From Hymenobacter wooponensis (GTDB lineage: Bacteria > Bacteroidota > Bacteroidia > Cytophagales > Hymenobacteraceae): 64,000 nucleotides of DNA. Below are positions 48,327 through 57,045 of this stretch, one piece after another. How positions within the stretch are numbered: position 1 is the stretch's first letter; every line of letters begins with the position of its first letter. The notes under the pieces were generated by a model, which was given only the letters and a program-made list of their open reading frames with translations, was not told the DNA's origin and did not search any database. Both the position numbers and the translations under genes were made by a program. The stretch spans positions 248,001 through 312,000 of the forward strand of contig NZ_SRKZ01000002.1 in NCBI RefSeq assembly GCF_004745865.1. The letters are read 5' to 3'.

Positions 48327-49084
48327 GCGGCAGCTTTGGTTTTAAGCTTGGCGAATTTTAGAAATACGCCCCAGGCCGAGATAGTAGCAATACTCAGCCC
48401 TGCAAAGCCATCAAGAAAGCCGAGCCGAAAGAAGTAGCCGTGCACAAATTTCCACCAAGGCTTCAGTAGTAAATGGAAAAGCGAAACCCGACGCTTACCC
48501 CGCAGCCATAGCTCGTCGGCTGCTATGCTAGTGAAGCGGTTAAGCTGCTGTACGTGCTGCTCAACGGAATCGTAAGAGTAGTGCAAGGCATCGCCAGTGA
48601 GTACTCCTACGGACTGGCCTGGCGCTACCTCGTAGCGCTCATGTAGAAGCAGGCCCTCCCACTGGCCTAGCCGGCGGTCATAAAGGCGGAGCTTGCGGTC
48701 GGGATACCAGCCCCCGTGGCGCACCCAAGAGCCGCAGTAATTAGTAAGGCGGGCCAGAGTGTAGCCGGCACCTTGCCAATTTTGCTTGGCAGCGAGAATA
48801 CTTTGGCGGAGCTCTGCTGTGAGAACTTCATCAGCATCAAGCTGTAGGACATGGTTGTGCGTGGCCTGCGCGGTGGCATAATTCTTCTGCTGTACATAGC
48901 CCTCAAAAGCGTGTTGAACCACCCGTGCGCCTAACTGCTGACTGATGGACACGGTATCGTCGGTAGAAAAAGAATCCACTACCACTACTTCGTCGGCTAC
49001 ACCACGCGCAGCCTCTAGGCAGCGGGCAATGTTGCGTTCTTCATTGTAGGTGATGATGACGACGGATAACGAAACAGCGGGCAT
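48323..49084 (-). CDS. Glycosyltransferase family 2 (LPS core WaaE/KdtX-like)
   Basis: This is a 253-aa GT-A enzyme. It starts with VVIITYNEERNIARCLEAAR, has VVVVDSFSTDDTVSISQQLG, the metal-binding LQLDADEVLTAELRQ and the acceptor-side GGWYPDRKLRLYDRR, the pattern of the lipopolysaccharide-core glucosyltransferases. The end has amphipathic or weakly hydrophobic segments that may attach it to the inner membrane. It is the first gene of the three-gene glycan operon. Confidence 0.88.
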   Translation of the reverse strand: MPAVSLSVVIITYNEERNIARCLEAARGVADEVVVVDSFSTDDTVSISQQLGARVVQHAFEGYVQQKNYATAQATHNHVLQLDADEVLTAELRQSILAAKQNWQGAGYTLARLTNYCGSWVRHGGWYPDRKLRLYDRRLGQWEGLLLHERYEVAPGQSVGVLTGDALHYSYDSVEQHVQQLNRFTSIAADELWLRGKRRVSLFHLLLKPWWKFVHGYFFRLGFLDGFAGLSIATISAWGVFLKFAKLKTKAAA

Positions 49085-49223
49085 ACAGGGGCAAATATCC
49101 GCAATTTGGCTGCTAATCGGCTTCGGGATTTACAGGCATACCTCCACTACCGTTCATAGAAGGTTACATTTTGCCTGCAACTAGCATGAACAGAAGATGT
49201 AGGCCACTTCAAATCAAACGGAT

Positions 49224-50027
49224 ATGGGTTTCTCTCGCGCTTCTGCTTTTCTCGGTTTAGCCTTACTAGGCCTGCTTAGCTGCGAGAGCCCAAGTGCTAC
49301 ATTCAATGCCTTCCCGATCCAGCAGCCTCAAAATCTGGAAAAGAAGCTCGGCTCGCGAGTCTGCCTTATCTCAGCACAGGACACGTTGAATTTGCAAGTT
49401 CAGTATGATCCCGTATCAAAGCGCAACACCTTCACTCAATCAGGTACCCAAGACACTTTACTGAGTGCCTGGGCGCTGCATCATAAGCAGCTGTATTATT
49501 TAGTAGAGCCCCACACGAATACTACGTACTGGGTTCATGCCGTACGCATCCGCAGTAACGAGGTGCAGGGCTTGGCTACCGGCTGGCAGCAAATGATGGA
49601 TTTGTCGAAAGTGGTGAAGCGGGGCACCTTCCCGGAGCTAGTCCAGTACCAAAGCTCCACTAATGATTCCATTCAACTGCGGTTTAATGTGCGGCAACTC
49701 CGCGAGTTCTATTCCGCTGAGATTGATAGCTTTCCAGTGTACCGGTTCGCTTCTACTGTGGCCGGCGGCTCCTTACCTCCTACTCTGGCGGCTCCGGCAC
49801 TTTATCCGAACCCTGCTCAGCAGTATGCTACATTAAGCTTCGCCGCGGCAGGTAAGCGAACAGTACAACTGTTTACGACTAGCGGCCAGTGCCTGTACCG
49901 TACCGAAACAGATGCTGCTACACTTACCCTGCCCGTAGCGCAGTTACCGGCAGGCCAGTATACAGTTAGAGCCAGTGGCCTAGCAGACCAGAAACCTACC
50001 AATCTGCAATTGCTCATCAGTCGGTAA
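49224..50027 (+). CDS. Secreted protein with lipobox-like start and T9SS C-terminal sorting domain
   Basis: This 267-aa protein of unknown function has a signal peptide ending in LLGLLSCESPS, which fits a lipobox, so a lipid anchor is possible. The last 80 residues form a T9SS type A sorting domain (APALYPNPAQQYATLSFAAA, VQLFTTSGQCLYRTETD, LPAGQYTVRASG). The middle part is beta-rich without a recognised catalytic site. It has no operon partner. An N-terminal lipid anchor together with a T9SS domain is unusual, so the Cys may simply be chance. Confidence 0.75.
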   Translation: MGFSRASAFLGLALLGLLSCESPSATFNAFPIQQPQNLEKKLGSRVCLISAQDTLNLQVQYDPVSKRNTFTQSGTQDTLLSAWALHHKQLYYLVEPHTNTTYWVHAVRIRSNEVQGLATGWQQMMDLSKVVKRGTFPELVQYQSSTNDSIQLRFNVRQLREFYSAEIDSFPVYRFASTVAGGSLPPTLAAPALYPNPAQQYATLSFAAAGKRTVQLFTTSGQCLYRTETDAATLTLPVAQLPAGQYTVRASGLADQKPTNLQLLISR

Positions 50028-50141
50028 ACAACTCAACAGACACCAATTAATTAACCCCAACGTGCTTCGTATGGATGAGCAGCTAAGGAAGAGTTCAATA
50101 ATATATTCTGGCTAATCGTACGTGAGTTAGCTTAAGAGCGC

Positions 50142-50957
50142 TTAAGCTGGTTTTGCAATTCCCAAGGATGAAATAGCTTCCGCGCTTCTTTTTGCATCTA
50201 GCTCATTTGGCAACTCATGCACGAAAGGCGGCGCGATAACTGAACAAATTACCGTTTGGGCAAAGGGCTCCGTGAACCGTTGTTCTACTTTGAAACCAGC
50301 AGTTATCAACAAAGACTCTAGGCAACTGGGAGTCAATCCCCAAAACCAGTTTCCGTATCCTTCCTCTGGCTCAAAACCATTCGTAATACCCACCTGATTT
50401 AAGAGCCCTAAGCTAGATAGGTTCCAAAGCTTACGTTGTTCCGCAGAGAGCATAGGAAAGTAGACGGCCGCGTTGGGCAGGCCCTTTACTTCAGGAATGG
50501 TAGAGGTTCGCAGAATGAGCGTTTTGCTACAGACCTTCCGTAAAGCTACCAGCAAGTCAAAAGGGCTAGGATGATGATACAGAACGCCAGCGCAAAAGAC
50601 GACCTCAATGCTACCTACTTCCGTGAGTGTTGCCTGAGTACCAATATCGCCCAACACAAACTCTACTGAAGAGTTTCGCTCCCGCTTCTTGGCTTCAAAC
50701 TCAGGGGTAGGGCCAAACACGTCTACTCCTTTTACAGCCGTGGCCCCTGCTTCCTCCGCGAGGAAAGCATACTCTCCATTAACGCCCCACATACAGCCAA
50801 TATCAGCGAAGGTGTGCCCTTTCGCATACTGGCGTATGAGCGTAGGTATCTCTGAGTAGTTCCCTACTTTTTTACCACGCCAGACATTCCAATACCGCCA
50901 AAACAGATTGAATCTTGGGCGCTTCAGCAATCTGACTTTCCAGACGTAGCTTATCAT
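50142..50957 (-). CDS. SAM-dependent methyltransferase-like protein
   Basis: This is a 271-aa protein. A Rossmann motif I (FADIGCMWGVNGEYAFLAEE) is followed by GVDVFG as the acidic end of strand 2, FVLGDIG, then FCAGVLYHHPSPFDLLVALR as in DUF1698-type methyltransferases. The substrate is unknown. Upstream lies an AT-rich gap (50958-51339); the base composition looks lower in GC than the neighbours, which hints at transfer. No partner gene is nearby. Confidence 0.7.
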   Translation of the reverse strand: MISYVWKVRLLKRPRFNLFWRYWNVWRGKKVGNYSEIPTLIRQYAKGHTFADIGCMWGVNGEYAFLAEEAGATAVKGVDVFGPTPEFEAKKRERNSSVEFVLGDIGTQATLTEVGSIEVVFCAGVLYHHPSPFDLLVALRKVCSKTLILRTSTIPEVKGLPNAAVYFPMLSAEQRKLWNLSSLGLLNQVGITNGFEPEEGYGNWFWGLTPSCLESLLITAGFKVEQRFTEPFAQTVICSVIAPPFVHELPNELDAKRSAEAISSLGIAKPA

Positions 50958-51401
50958 AGATGCATTCTTGTATAAATTCCAAAAGATTGTTCTTGATAGA
51001 GAGGGAAGTCATCCATGAACAAGCAAAAGCAAGCCCCAGATTACTTTTCACCTCATCCAAATATGTACTCCTAGCAGTAAATACTTCTACTAGTGACCAT
51101 GTCGATAAAGCCTGCTTAAATAGGGAAAACGCAGGTTTAATAGCAAACTTTATATATAAAATATAAATATATTCACTACACCTACTAAGTATAATGCCCA
51201 AGCTCTCAATTTGGCTTTAGGATGATGTGCATAGTTAAAGCCTACTCAACTTTATAGATAATGTCTTACTTGAGCAAAAGAGAGGAACGCGTGGTGCTAT
51301 GCCATCGCGCGTTTTCTTCTTCCTAGCTGCGTAACAACTAACAAAAAGCCCCGCTCTGCAGTAGAGCGGGGCTTTTTGTTACAAACTTTAAACTGGATGG
51401 C
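50958..51401. other. AT-rich gene-free region beside the methyltransferase
   Basis: This 444-base stretch has runs such as TATAAAATATAAATATATTC near 51150-51180. Short open frames here do not resemble proteins and overlap each other on opposite strands. The ahcY terminator lies at its right end. No repeat, tRNA or integrase gene was seen. It may be a remnant of an insertion. Confidence 0.5.
51340..51380 (-). terminator. Rho-independent terminator after ahcY
   Basis: An 18-bp perfect stem (from AACAAAAAGCCCCGCTCT to AGAGCGGGGCTTTTTGTT) with a 5-base loop has T runs on both strands, so it may work bidirectionally. Confidence 0.88.
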
Positions 51402-52721
51402 CTAGTAGCGGTACAGGTCCGACTTGAAAGGGCCCTCAACGGGCACGTTGATATAATCTGCTTGCTTAGGCTTCAGCTCGTCCAGCTCCACGCCAATTTT
51501 GGCGAGGTGCAGACGGGCCACCTTTTCGTCGAGGTGCTTGGGCAGAGTGTAGACTTTGTTCTCGTACTTGTCAGCATTCTGCCACAGCTCAAGCTGAGCC
51601 AGCGTCTGGTTAGTAAACGAGTTCGACATCACAAACGAGGGGTGGCCGGTAGCGCAGCCCAGGTTTACCAATCGACCTTCGGCGAGGATGATTACCTCTT
51701 TGCCATCGATATTGTAGATGTCAACCTGCGGCTTCACTGTGTCTTTAGTGTGGCCGTAGTTCTTATTCAGCCAAGCCATATCAATTTCATCGTCGAAGTG
51801 ACCGATGTTGCAGACGATAGCCTTGTCCTTCAGCGCACGGAAGGCTTCCTCCGTGATGATGTCGCAGTTACCAGTAGCAGTTACCACGATATCGGCTTCC
51901 TTGATGGCATTAGCCATTTTCTTCACGGCGTAGCCATCCATAGCGGCCTGCAGTGCACAGATTGGGTCAATTTCCGTCACGATAACGCGGGCACCGGCAC
52001 CACGCAACGAAGCGGCAGTACCTTTTCCTACGTCACCGTAGCCAGCTACAACGGCAATTTTGCCAGCCATCATCACGTCGGTTGCCCGGCGGATAGCGTC
52101 AACGGCCGACTCTTTGCAGCCATACTTGTTGTCGAACTTCGATTTGGTTACCGAGTCGTTCACGTTGAAGGCCGGCATGGGCAGGGTGCCGTTCTTCACG
52201 CGGTCTAGAAGGCGCAGAACCCCCGTGGTGGTTTCCTCCGACAATCCTTTGATGCCAGCAGCCAACTCAGGGAACTGGTTCAGCACCATATTGGTCAGGT
52301 CGCCACCGTCGTCGAGGATCATGTTCAGGGGCTCGCGCTTCTCCCCAAAGAACAGGGTCTGCTCGATGCACCAGTTGAATTCCTCCTCATTCATGCCTTT
52401 CCAAGCATATACCGGAATGCCGGCAGCCGCAATAGCAGCAGCAGCGTGATCCTGAGTCGAGAAGATATTGCATGAAGACCACGTAACGTCGGCACCCAGT
52501 GCAATCAGCGTTTCGATGAGCACAGCCGTTTGAATGGTCATGTGCAGGCAGCCAGCAATACGCGCGCCTTTCAGCGGCTGCGAGCTACCGAACTCCTCAC
52601 GCAGGGACATCAGGCCGGGCATTTCAGCCTCTGCCAAACGAATTTCCTTGCGGCCCCACTCAGCGAGGCTCATGTCTTTTACTTTATACGGAACGTAGGC
52701 CGTGGTCTTGGTCTCAACCAT
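51402..52721 (-). CDS. ahcY: Adenosylhomocysteinase
   Basis: It hydrolyses S-adenosylhomocysteine to adenosine and homocysteine, using bound NAD. At 439 aa it has [20 protein letters not shown], the NAD-binding [35 protein letters not shown] and the C-terminal end [12 protein letters not shown] with the conserved Lys and Tyr. It is a single-gene unit with its own promoter box and terminator. No SAH riboswitch was seen in the short leader. Confidence 0.97.
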   Translation of the reverse strand: MVETKTTAYVPYKVKDMSLAEWGRKEIRLAEAEMPGLMSLREEFGSSQPLKGARIAGCLHMTIQTAVLIETLIALGADVTWSSCNIFSTQDHAAAAIAAAGIPVYAWKGMNEEEFNWCIEQTLFFGEKREPLNMILDDGGDLTNMVLNQFPELAAGIKGLSEETTTGVLRLLDRVKNGTLPMPAFNVNDSVTKSKFDNKYGCKESAVDAIRRATDVMMAGKIAVVAGYGDVGKGTAASLRGAGARVIVTEIDPICALQAAMDGYAVKKMANAIKEADIVVTATGNCDIITEEAFRALKDKAIVCNIGHFDDEIDMAWLNKNYGHTKDTVKPQVDIYNIDGKEVIILAEGRLVNLGCATGHPSFVMSNSFTNQTLAQLELWQNADKYENKVYTLPKHLDEKVARLHLAKIGVELDELKPKQADYINVPVEGPFKSDLYRY

Positions 52722-52749
52722 AATGCAGAGAATATTTTCGAATCAACTA

Positions 52750-52757
52750 CAAAGGTA
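52750..52757 (-). promoter_or_regulatory. Putative ahcY promoter (TACCTTTG)
   Basis: This is an exact TAnnTTTG box 29 bases before the ahcY start. Confidence 0.6.
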
Positions 52758-52811
52758 GCTGATTTGTTAACCTTTTCCTTCTGCCATTGAAATACAAGCA
52801 CTTAAACGCAA

Positions 52812-52840
52812 ACAGCCCGCTCTACTAGAGAACGGGCTGT
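52812..52840 (-). terminator. Terminator after the DUF4397 gene
   Basis: The 8-bp stem ACAGCCCG/CGGGCTGT with an inner CTCT/AGAG stem lies 24 bases beyond the stop codon. Confidence 0.75.
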
Positions 52841-52863
52841 CTAATCACCTGAGGTTAGGCAAC

Positions 52864-53616
52864 TTAGTTATTAGTAATAACAATGGCCTTTGTGCGTAGG
52901 TCAGTAGCTACGCTGGCACTCTTGATACCACGCACAAGCACAGTATAAATCTTGCCGGCTTCGTACGCTTTGGTGCCTGTACCAGAGCCAGAGCCGTCGC
53001 CAACGGTAACTTCCGTTGAAGCCGTTGCACCACTGCCCGTAGAGATAACCAAGTTGTACGTACTAGGTGTGATTTCTACAAAAGACGATGCCGTACCGAA
53101 GGCGACATTGGGAATGATATCCACAGTGCCAGTCAGGGCAGCTGGCTGAGCCAAGCTTACTGTATTTGGTGAGCCGAGGCCTAGGTGTACCAACCGAATC
53201 TTTGCTTTTCCGGCGGAAGGAGCCGTTAAATCGTCAGGAACTACTATTGCATCGGCAGAGCCGAGCGCAGTAGAAGGCGAGTACGCGAAAACAGAGTAGC
53301 TCTTATCTTTCTCGATTGTGGCCTGCTTGGTTGCTACCGTTTGGTTAGAGCTGGCATCGTTGATCTTCAATGATGGAGTACCGGTGTTTACAGTCACGTA
53401 GTTGCTAAGCTGCCCATAATCGAGTTGGCCCAGCTCTGTATCATTTGCTAGCACTTTTACTCGCGCATTAGCAGAGGGGGCAGCATGAATCAGCAGCACT
53501 TTACCTTGCTCGGGAGTCGGATCAGATTTATCGTCGGAGCAAGAGCTGAAAGCCAGCGCAGCCGGCAGGGCCGCGAGTAAAGCAGAGCGGCTGAGCAGGG
53601 AGGTCAGGGTTTTCAT
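52864..53616 (-). CDS. DUF4397 domain-containing surface lipoprotein
   Basis: This is a 250-aa lipoprotein. The signal peptide ends LAFSSC, and the lipid Cys is followed by SDDKSD, resembling the export signals that bring Bacteroidota lipoproteins to the cell surface. The rest has the DUF4397 pattern GKVLLIHAAPSANARVKVLA and, near residue 140, RLVHLGLGSPNTVSL, in two beta-sandwich-like repeats. The function is unknown, probably cell-envelope binding. It is a single-gene unit between its terminator and the divergent gene at 53792. Confidence 0.82.
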   Translation of the reverse strand: MKTLTSLLSRSALLAALPAALAFSSCSDDKSDPTPEQGKVLLIHAAPSANARVKVLANDTELGQLDYGQLSNYVTVNTGTPSLKINDASSNQTVATKQATIEKDKSYSVFAYSPSTALGSADAIVVPDDLTAPSAGKAKIRLVHLGLGSPNTVSLAQPAALTGTVDIIPNVAFGTASSFVEITPSTYNLVISTGSGATASTEVTVGDGSGSGTGTKAYEAGKIYTVLVRGIKSASVATDLRTKAIVITNN

Positions 53617-53766
53617 AGGATGGGACAGTTTGGTGAAAGAAATGCTGATAAAGATGCCGACTGAACGTAGGCCTATTGGCTTTTGTTGAGTTGGCTTGCA
53701 AACTTTTCTTCGACGGATTGCACCTTTTTCTCGGTGAGAGACTTAGGTAGCTGTGGTTTAGCCAAC

Positions 53767-53774
53767 TACATTTG
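53767..53774 (+). promoter_or_regulatory. Putative promoter (TACATTTG) of the gene at 53792
   Basis: This is an exact TAnnTTTG box 17 bases before the ATG, so the leader is only about 10 bases long. Confidence 0.6.
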
Positions 53775-53791
53775 CTGACACGCTCCGATCT

Positions 53792-54406
53792 ATGATGATT
53801 CCAAATTTTAGCACCTTGCGCCGCGCACTACTCCTATTGCCTCTTGCTTTCATTACATTTTTCGCCCACGCTCAGCAGTCGCCGAACACACTGATCCGCC
53901 TTAGCCCGGAGGACCAGGGACGGGGACTAAATGGGGTGCAGAAGAATTTTTTCTTTGCTACAGGCCTAGGTACCCCAAAAGATGATGATTACAAGAGCGC
54001 GGGCTTCTTCGGTCAGAAGCTACGTCCGTACTTAGCTGGCAACCCAGAAGCATTGCAGGAGCTCAACAACTACCGCCGTCAGAAGTGGTTGTTTTTGGCT
54101 GAGCGCCTGACGTTTGTAGGTGCCGTAGGCCTCTATGGTCAACAAGTACTCTCTGACCCTGAGGTGCAGCAATACCACAATAACACCCAGAAAGTAGCCG
54201 TAGGAGTGGCCGCCGTCAGCCTGCTGTCGAACATTTTTATTTCACGCCACACCAATGAGCACTTCCAGCGGGCTGTTGATGCGCATAACGCTGGTTTGCC
54301 CGCCGCCCGTACTGGCGCCCTGCAGATGCTGCGCCCTAGCACCGTAGGCCTAACGGCTAGCCGCTGGGGCCAGCCGCAAGTAGCACTGAGTTGGAACCTG
54401 CGCTAG
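53792..54406 (+). CDS. Uncharacterised secreted protein
   Basis: This is a 204-aa protein I do not recognise. A signal peptide (RALLLLPLAFITFFAHAQQS) is clear. The mature part has a helical, weakly hydrophobic segment around residues 110-150 (VAVGVAAVSLLSNIFISR) and ends with QVALSWNLR, an aromatic-Arg end that may suit an outer-membrane strand. It is preceded by its own promoter box and followed by a long hairpin. It has no operon partners. Confidence 0.75.
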   Translation: MMIPNFSTLRRALLLLPLAFITFFAHAQQSPNTLIRLSPEDQGRGLNGVQKNFFFATGLGTPKDDDYKSAGFFGQKLRPYLAGNPEALQELNNYRRQKWLFLAERLTFVGAVGLYGQQVLSDPEVQQYHNNTQKVAVGVAAVSLLSNIFISRHTNEHFQRAVDAHNAGLPAARTGALQMLRPSTVGLTASRWGQPQVALSWNLR

Positions 54407-54439
54407 AATTACTGGCGTTACGTATTTAGAAGACTTTTT

Positions 54440-54496
54440 AGGAGGAATCCGACAACTAACTTCCAGCTTCTGGTGGTCAGTTGTCGGATTCCTCCT
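54440..54496 (+). terminator. Hairpin after the gene at 53792
   Basis: An 18-bp perfect stem (AGGAGGAATCCGACAACT/AGTTGTCGGATTCCTCCT) with a 21-base loop that can itself pair lies about 35 bases past the stop codon. Confidence 0.7.
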
Positions 54497-54562
54497 TACG
54501 TTTGATAAACCTTTCTGCCTTAGATGCTGACTAAGGCTAGTGTTTTTTCGTAGGAACCCTAC

Positions 54563-55750
54563 ATGGAATACCCGCTGCCGGCAGCGGCCCGGCAATATGT
54601 TGCTGAGCATCTGCACGACGACCCCGCTCAACTGGCGCTACAGGCCCGCCGATACCCAGGCCTCCCCGTCCCGGACCTCGTGCGCCAGATTCAGGCGCGC
54701 CAGAAAGCCCGGGCGAAGCTGCCCGCTTGGGCCGCAAATCCTGACCTGATCTTTCCGCCCACTCTTTCAGTGGAGCAAGCCTCTTCTGCCCGCACCGCAG
54801 CGTATAAGGCTAGCCTAATTCAGGGGCAACGTCTTGCTGACCTTACGGGTGGTTTTGGTGTAGATTCTGCCCATTTTGCAGCCACTGTATCGGAGGTGCA
54901 CTATGTGGAGCGGAATGCGGCCCTGGTAGATGTGGTACGGTATAACCTGCAGCAGTTAGGCATCGATAATGTGGTCTGCCACAACGAGGATGCGGTGCAT
55001 TTTCTGCGCAACACCACGGAGCATTTTGATTGGCTCTACCTTGACCCCGCTCGGCGCGATACCGCTGCCCGCAAGATTTTCCGTCTGCAGGATTGCGAGC
55101 CGGACGTGTTGCGCATCATGCCCCTGCTGCTGCAGAAGAGCCGGAGCGTGCTGCTCAAAACCTCACCTATGCTCGATATTGAGCAGGCTCTCCAGGAACT
55201 TCGCCACGTACGTCGGCTGTGGGTACTAGCCGTTGATAACGAGTGCAAGGAGGTATTGTATGAGCTAGGCCCCGAGCCTGCCGTAGACCCTGAACGTTTC
55301 ACGGTTAACCTGCTGAGAAATGGTCAGCAGCAAGAATTCAGGCTAAACCGAGCCCGCGAAGGCCGTGCCATTGCTCGCTATGCCCTGCCGCAGCAGTACC
55401 TCTATGAGCCGAATGTAGCAGTGCTCAAAGCAGGCGGTTTCCGCAGCGTCGGGACGGCTTTTGAGATGCTGAAGCTCCATCAGCACAGCCACCTCTATAC
55501 GTCTGATATCTTGCGCCCAGAGTTTCCGGGCCGAATTTTCCGGATTAAGGCGGCCGAAAAATATGATGCTACAGCCTTACGGGCTCACTTAGGCCCTGAG
55601 GCCCGTGCCCACGTTACCACCCGTAACTTCCCCGATACTGTAGCGGAGTTCCGCCATCGTACCGGCATCCGCGAAGGCGGCGACTTATATCTTTTTGCCA
55701 CCACCAATCTAGAAGGCAAGCTGATGGTGCTTGTCTGCGAGAAACTGTAA
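54563..55750 (+). CDS. Class I SAM-dependent methyltransferase with THUMP-like domain
   Basis: This is a 395-aa soluble protein. The N-terminal helical part (about 1-90) precedes the methyltransferase core: motif I DLTGGFGVDSAHFA, YVERNAALVDVVRYNLQQLG, HNEDAVHFL and the catalytic-loop-like DWLYLDPARRD. The C-terminal 120 residues resemble the THUMP-like domain found in this Bacteroidota family, which probably binds RNA. The substrate is unknown but RNA is likely. It is a single gene, convergent with the glycosylase gene. Confidence 0.85.
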   Translation: MEYPLPAAARQYVAEHLHDDPAQLALQARRYPGLPVPDLVRQIQARQKARAKLPAWAANPDLIFPPTLSVEQASSARTAAYKASLIQGQRLADLTGGFGVDSAHFAATVSEVHYVERNAALVDVVRYNLQQLGIDNVVCHNEDAVHFLRNTTEHFDWLYLDPARRDTAARKIFRLQDCEPDVLRIMPLLLQKSRSVLLKTSPMLDIEQALQELRHVRRLWVLAVDNECKEVLYELGPEPAVDPERFTVNLLRNGQQQEFRLNRAREGRAIARYALPQQYLYEPNVAVLKAGGFRSVGTAFEMLKLHQHSHLYTSDILRPEFPGRIFRIKAAEKYDATALRAHLGPEARAHVTTRNFPDTVAEFRHRTGIREGGDLYLFATTNLEGKLMVLVCEKL

Positions 55751-55771
55751 AGAGGCCTAGGCCATCATATT

Positions 55772-55826
55772 TATCTACTGAAAAGCCCTTACTTCTGATG
55801 CAGAAGTAAGGGCTTTTCAGTAGATA
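55772..55826 (+). terminator. 26-bp perfect inverted repeat, likely bidirectional terminator
   Basis: A 26-bp perfect stem with a 3-base ATG loop lies between two convergent genes (54563-55750 and 55926-56525). Pairing was checked base by base. T/A runs within the stem give tails on both strands. Confidence 0.75.
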
Positions 55827-55925
55827 CAGCTGCTCAATTGGCAAAAGGGATAGTATTCACCCTTGGCTTAATTCGCTGTTAACTATCTATAGTGATTACC
55901 TAGGCCACTCTACCCAGGCACTGCA

Positions 55926-56525
55926 TTACCGTGCGGGGCTTACCCACTTGCTTCCCTTAAGGCGGAAGCGCCACGGAAGCGACACGTCTTCGCCGGCATA
56001 ATCAATACCTACTCTAGGAGAGGCTATTATATCTTCGAAAGCTACGGTTTCGCTTCTATCTTCCATCCAAATTAGATCGGCGGTAAGGTCGGTACCGTAG
56101 TGCGCAGTGGTGATGCCGAGGGCTTGGGTTAGTAAGCCTGGGCCAGCAGTAAGGTTGCGTTGCACGGTGCTTAGCCCGCGGCGAAGCAGCATCTCCGGAA
56201 TTCCATCAGTAGGCTCTAGGCCTCTAATCAAGACCGCATCCGCTTTGCCCGCTTCATTAGTGATGATATTGAACAGGACATAGCGGCCGTAAATCAGGTA
56301 GGTGTAGGCCACTCCGCCGGGCTCGTACATGACTTTGGTACGGGCCGTATAGCGGCCCAGATGAGAGTGGCAGGCTTGGTCATTGATGTGGGCGTAGGCC
56401 TCGGTCTCAACAATGCGGCCGCCGGTCAGCACCCCATCAATCTGGGTAAACAGGTACTTCCCAATTAGCTCACGGGCAATTTCAACGGGATTGGAGCGGC
56501 GGTAAAACTCGAGGGGGATTTTCAT
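55926..56525 (-). CDS. 3-methyladenine DNA glycosylase (AAG/MPG family)
   Basis: It excises alkylated purines in base excision repair. The start at 56525 gives MKIPLEFYRRSNPVEIAREL; an upstream Met is nine codons away and adds unlike residues. At 199 aa the AAG family motifs are clear: GGRIVETEAYAHINDQACHS, VMYEPGGVAYTYLIYGRYVL and a catalytic Glu in VETEAY. No other repair gene is adjacent. Confidence 0.92.
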   Translation of the reverse strand: MKIPLEFYRRSNPVEIARELIGKYLFTQIDGVLTGGRIVETEAYAHINDQACHSHLGRYTARTKVMYEPGGVAYTYLIYGRYVLFNIITNEAGKADAVLIRGLEPTDGIPEMLLRRGLSTVQRNLTAGPGLLTQALGITTAHYGTDLTADLIWMEDRSETVAFEDIIASPRVGIDYAGEDVSLPWRFRLKGSKWVSPAR

Positions 56526-56642
56526 AAAGGGCGTAAATGAACGGCACTGCACAACCTCTAGCGTCTCCGGCCGAAAAGCACTAAGGGCACACCATTGAAT
56601 AAACTCCGGATACGGAGGAGCCGAAGCTTAGGCCACATTGCC

Positions 56643-56650
56643 TATCTTTG
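56643..56650 (+). promoter_or_regulatory. Promoter box of the cobalamin riboswitch (TATCTTTG)
   Basis: This is an exact TAnnTTTG box whose end is a few bases from the start of the riboswitch, so the transcript begins with the aptamer. Confidence 0.65.
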
Positions 56651-56656
56651 CGGCTG

Positions 56657-56858
56657 TAAAGGTGGCCGGACCCCAACTGCGGGGCGAGGCTTAAAAGGGA
56701 ATCCGGTTTAAAGCCGGAGCTGTCCCCGCAACTGTACGCTTCTTTTACCAGGCGGTCATTCCCCCTGCCACTGTTTCGAGGAAAGCGGCTGCGCTCTGCA
56801 GGCGCCGGAGAAATGGGAAGGCGACCGACCCGAAGCAAGCCAGGAGACCTGCCTTTAC
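56657..56858 (+). ncRNA. Cobalamin riboswitch
   Basis: This is a B12-binding leader RNA. The conserved core is read directly: AAAAGGGAATCCGGTTTAAA, CCGGAGCTGTCCCCGCAACTG, the central GCCACTG and, at the 3' side, GGAAGGCGACCGACCCGAAG followed by the B12 box AAGCCAGGAGACCTGCC. It lies directly upstream of a BtuB-like receptor gene. Bound cobalamin would be expected to reduce expression. About 185 bases between the aptamer and the start codon hold the expression platform; its hairpins are not resolved here. Confidence 0.92.
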
Positions 56859-57045
56859 ATTTCCCAATGTTCAGCGCCTTCGGAGGAAGGGCGGAGAATG
56901 ATTGCAGTGGCGGCGCTTCAGCGGCGCGGAATATTCATCTGTTTTCGGCCTCGGCCCAGGGAACCAGCGGTGCGGCACTTCGCCGGACGCAGGACGCTCA
57001 GGGTTTTGAACTGAATTTTTCGATTGCGAGAATTTAGTTCGGAAG

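Noticed and set aside
50872..51201. Minus-strand frame of 109 codons upstream of the methyltransferase
   Set aside because: It overlaps the methyltransferase start in another frame, is AT-rich and has no protein-like pattern.
56813..57037. Plus-strand open frame of 74 codons covering the end of the cobalamin riboswitch
   Set aside because: It begins inside the conserved aptamer, which is RNA structure, and its product has no recognisable pattern.
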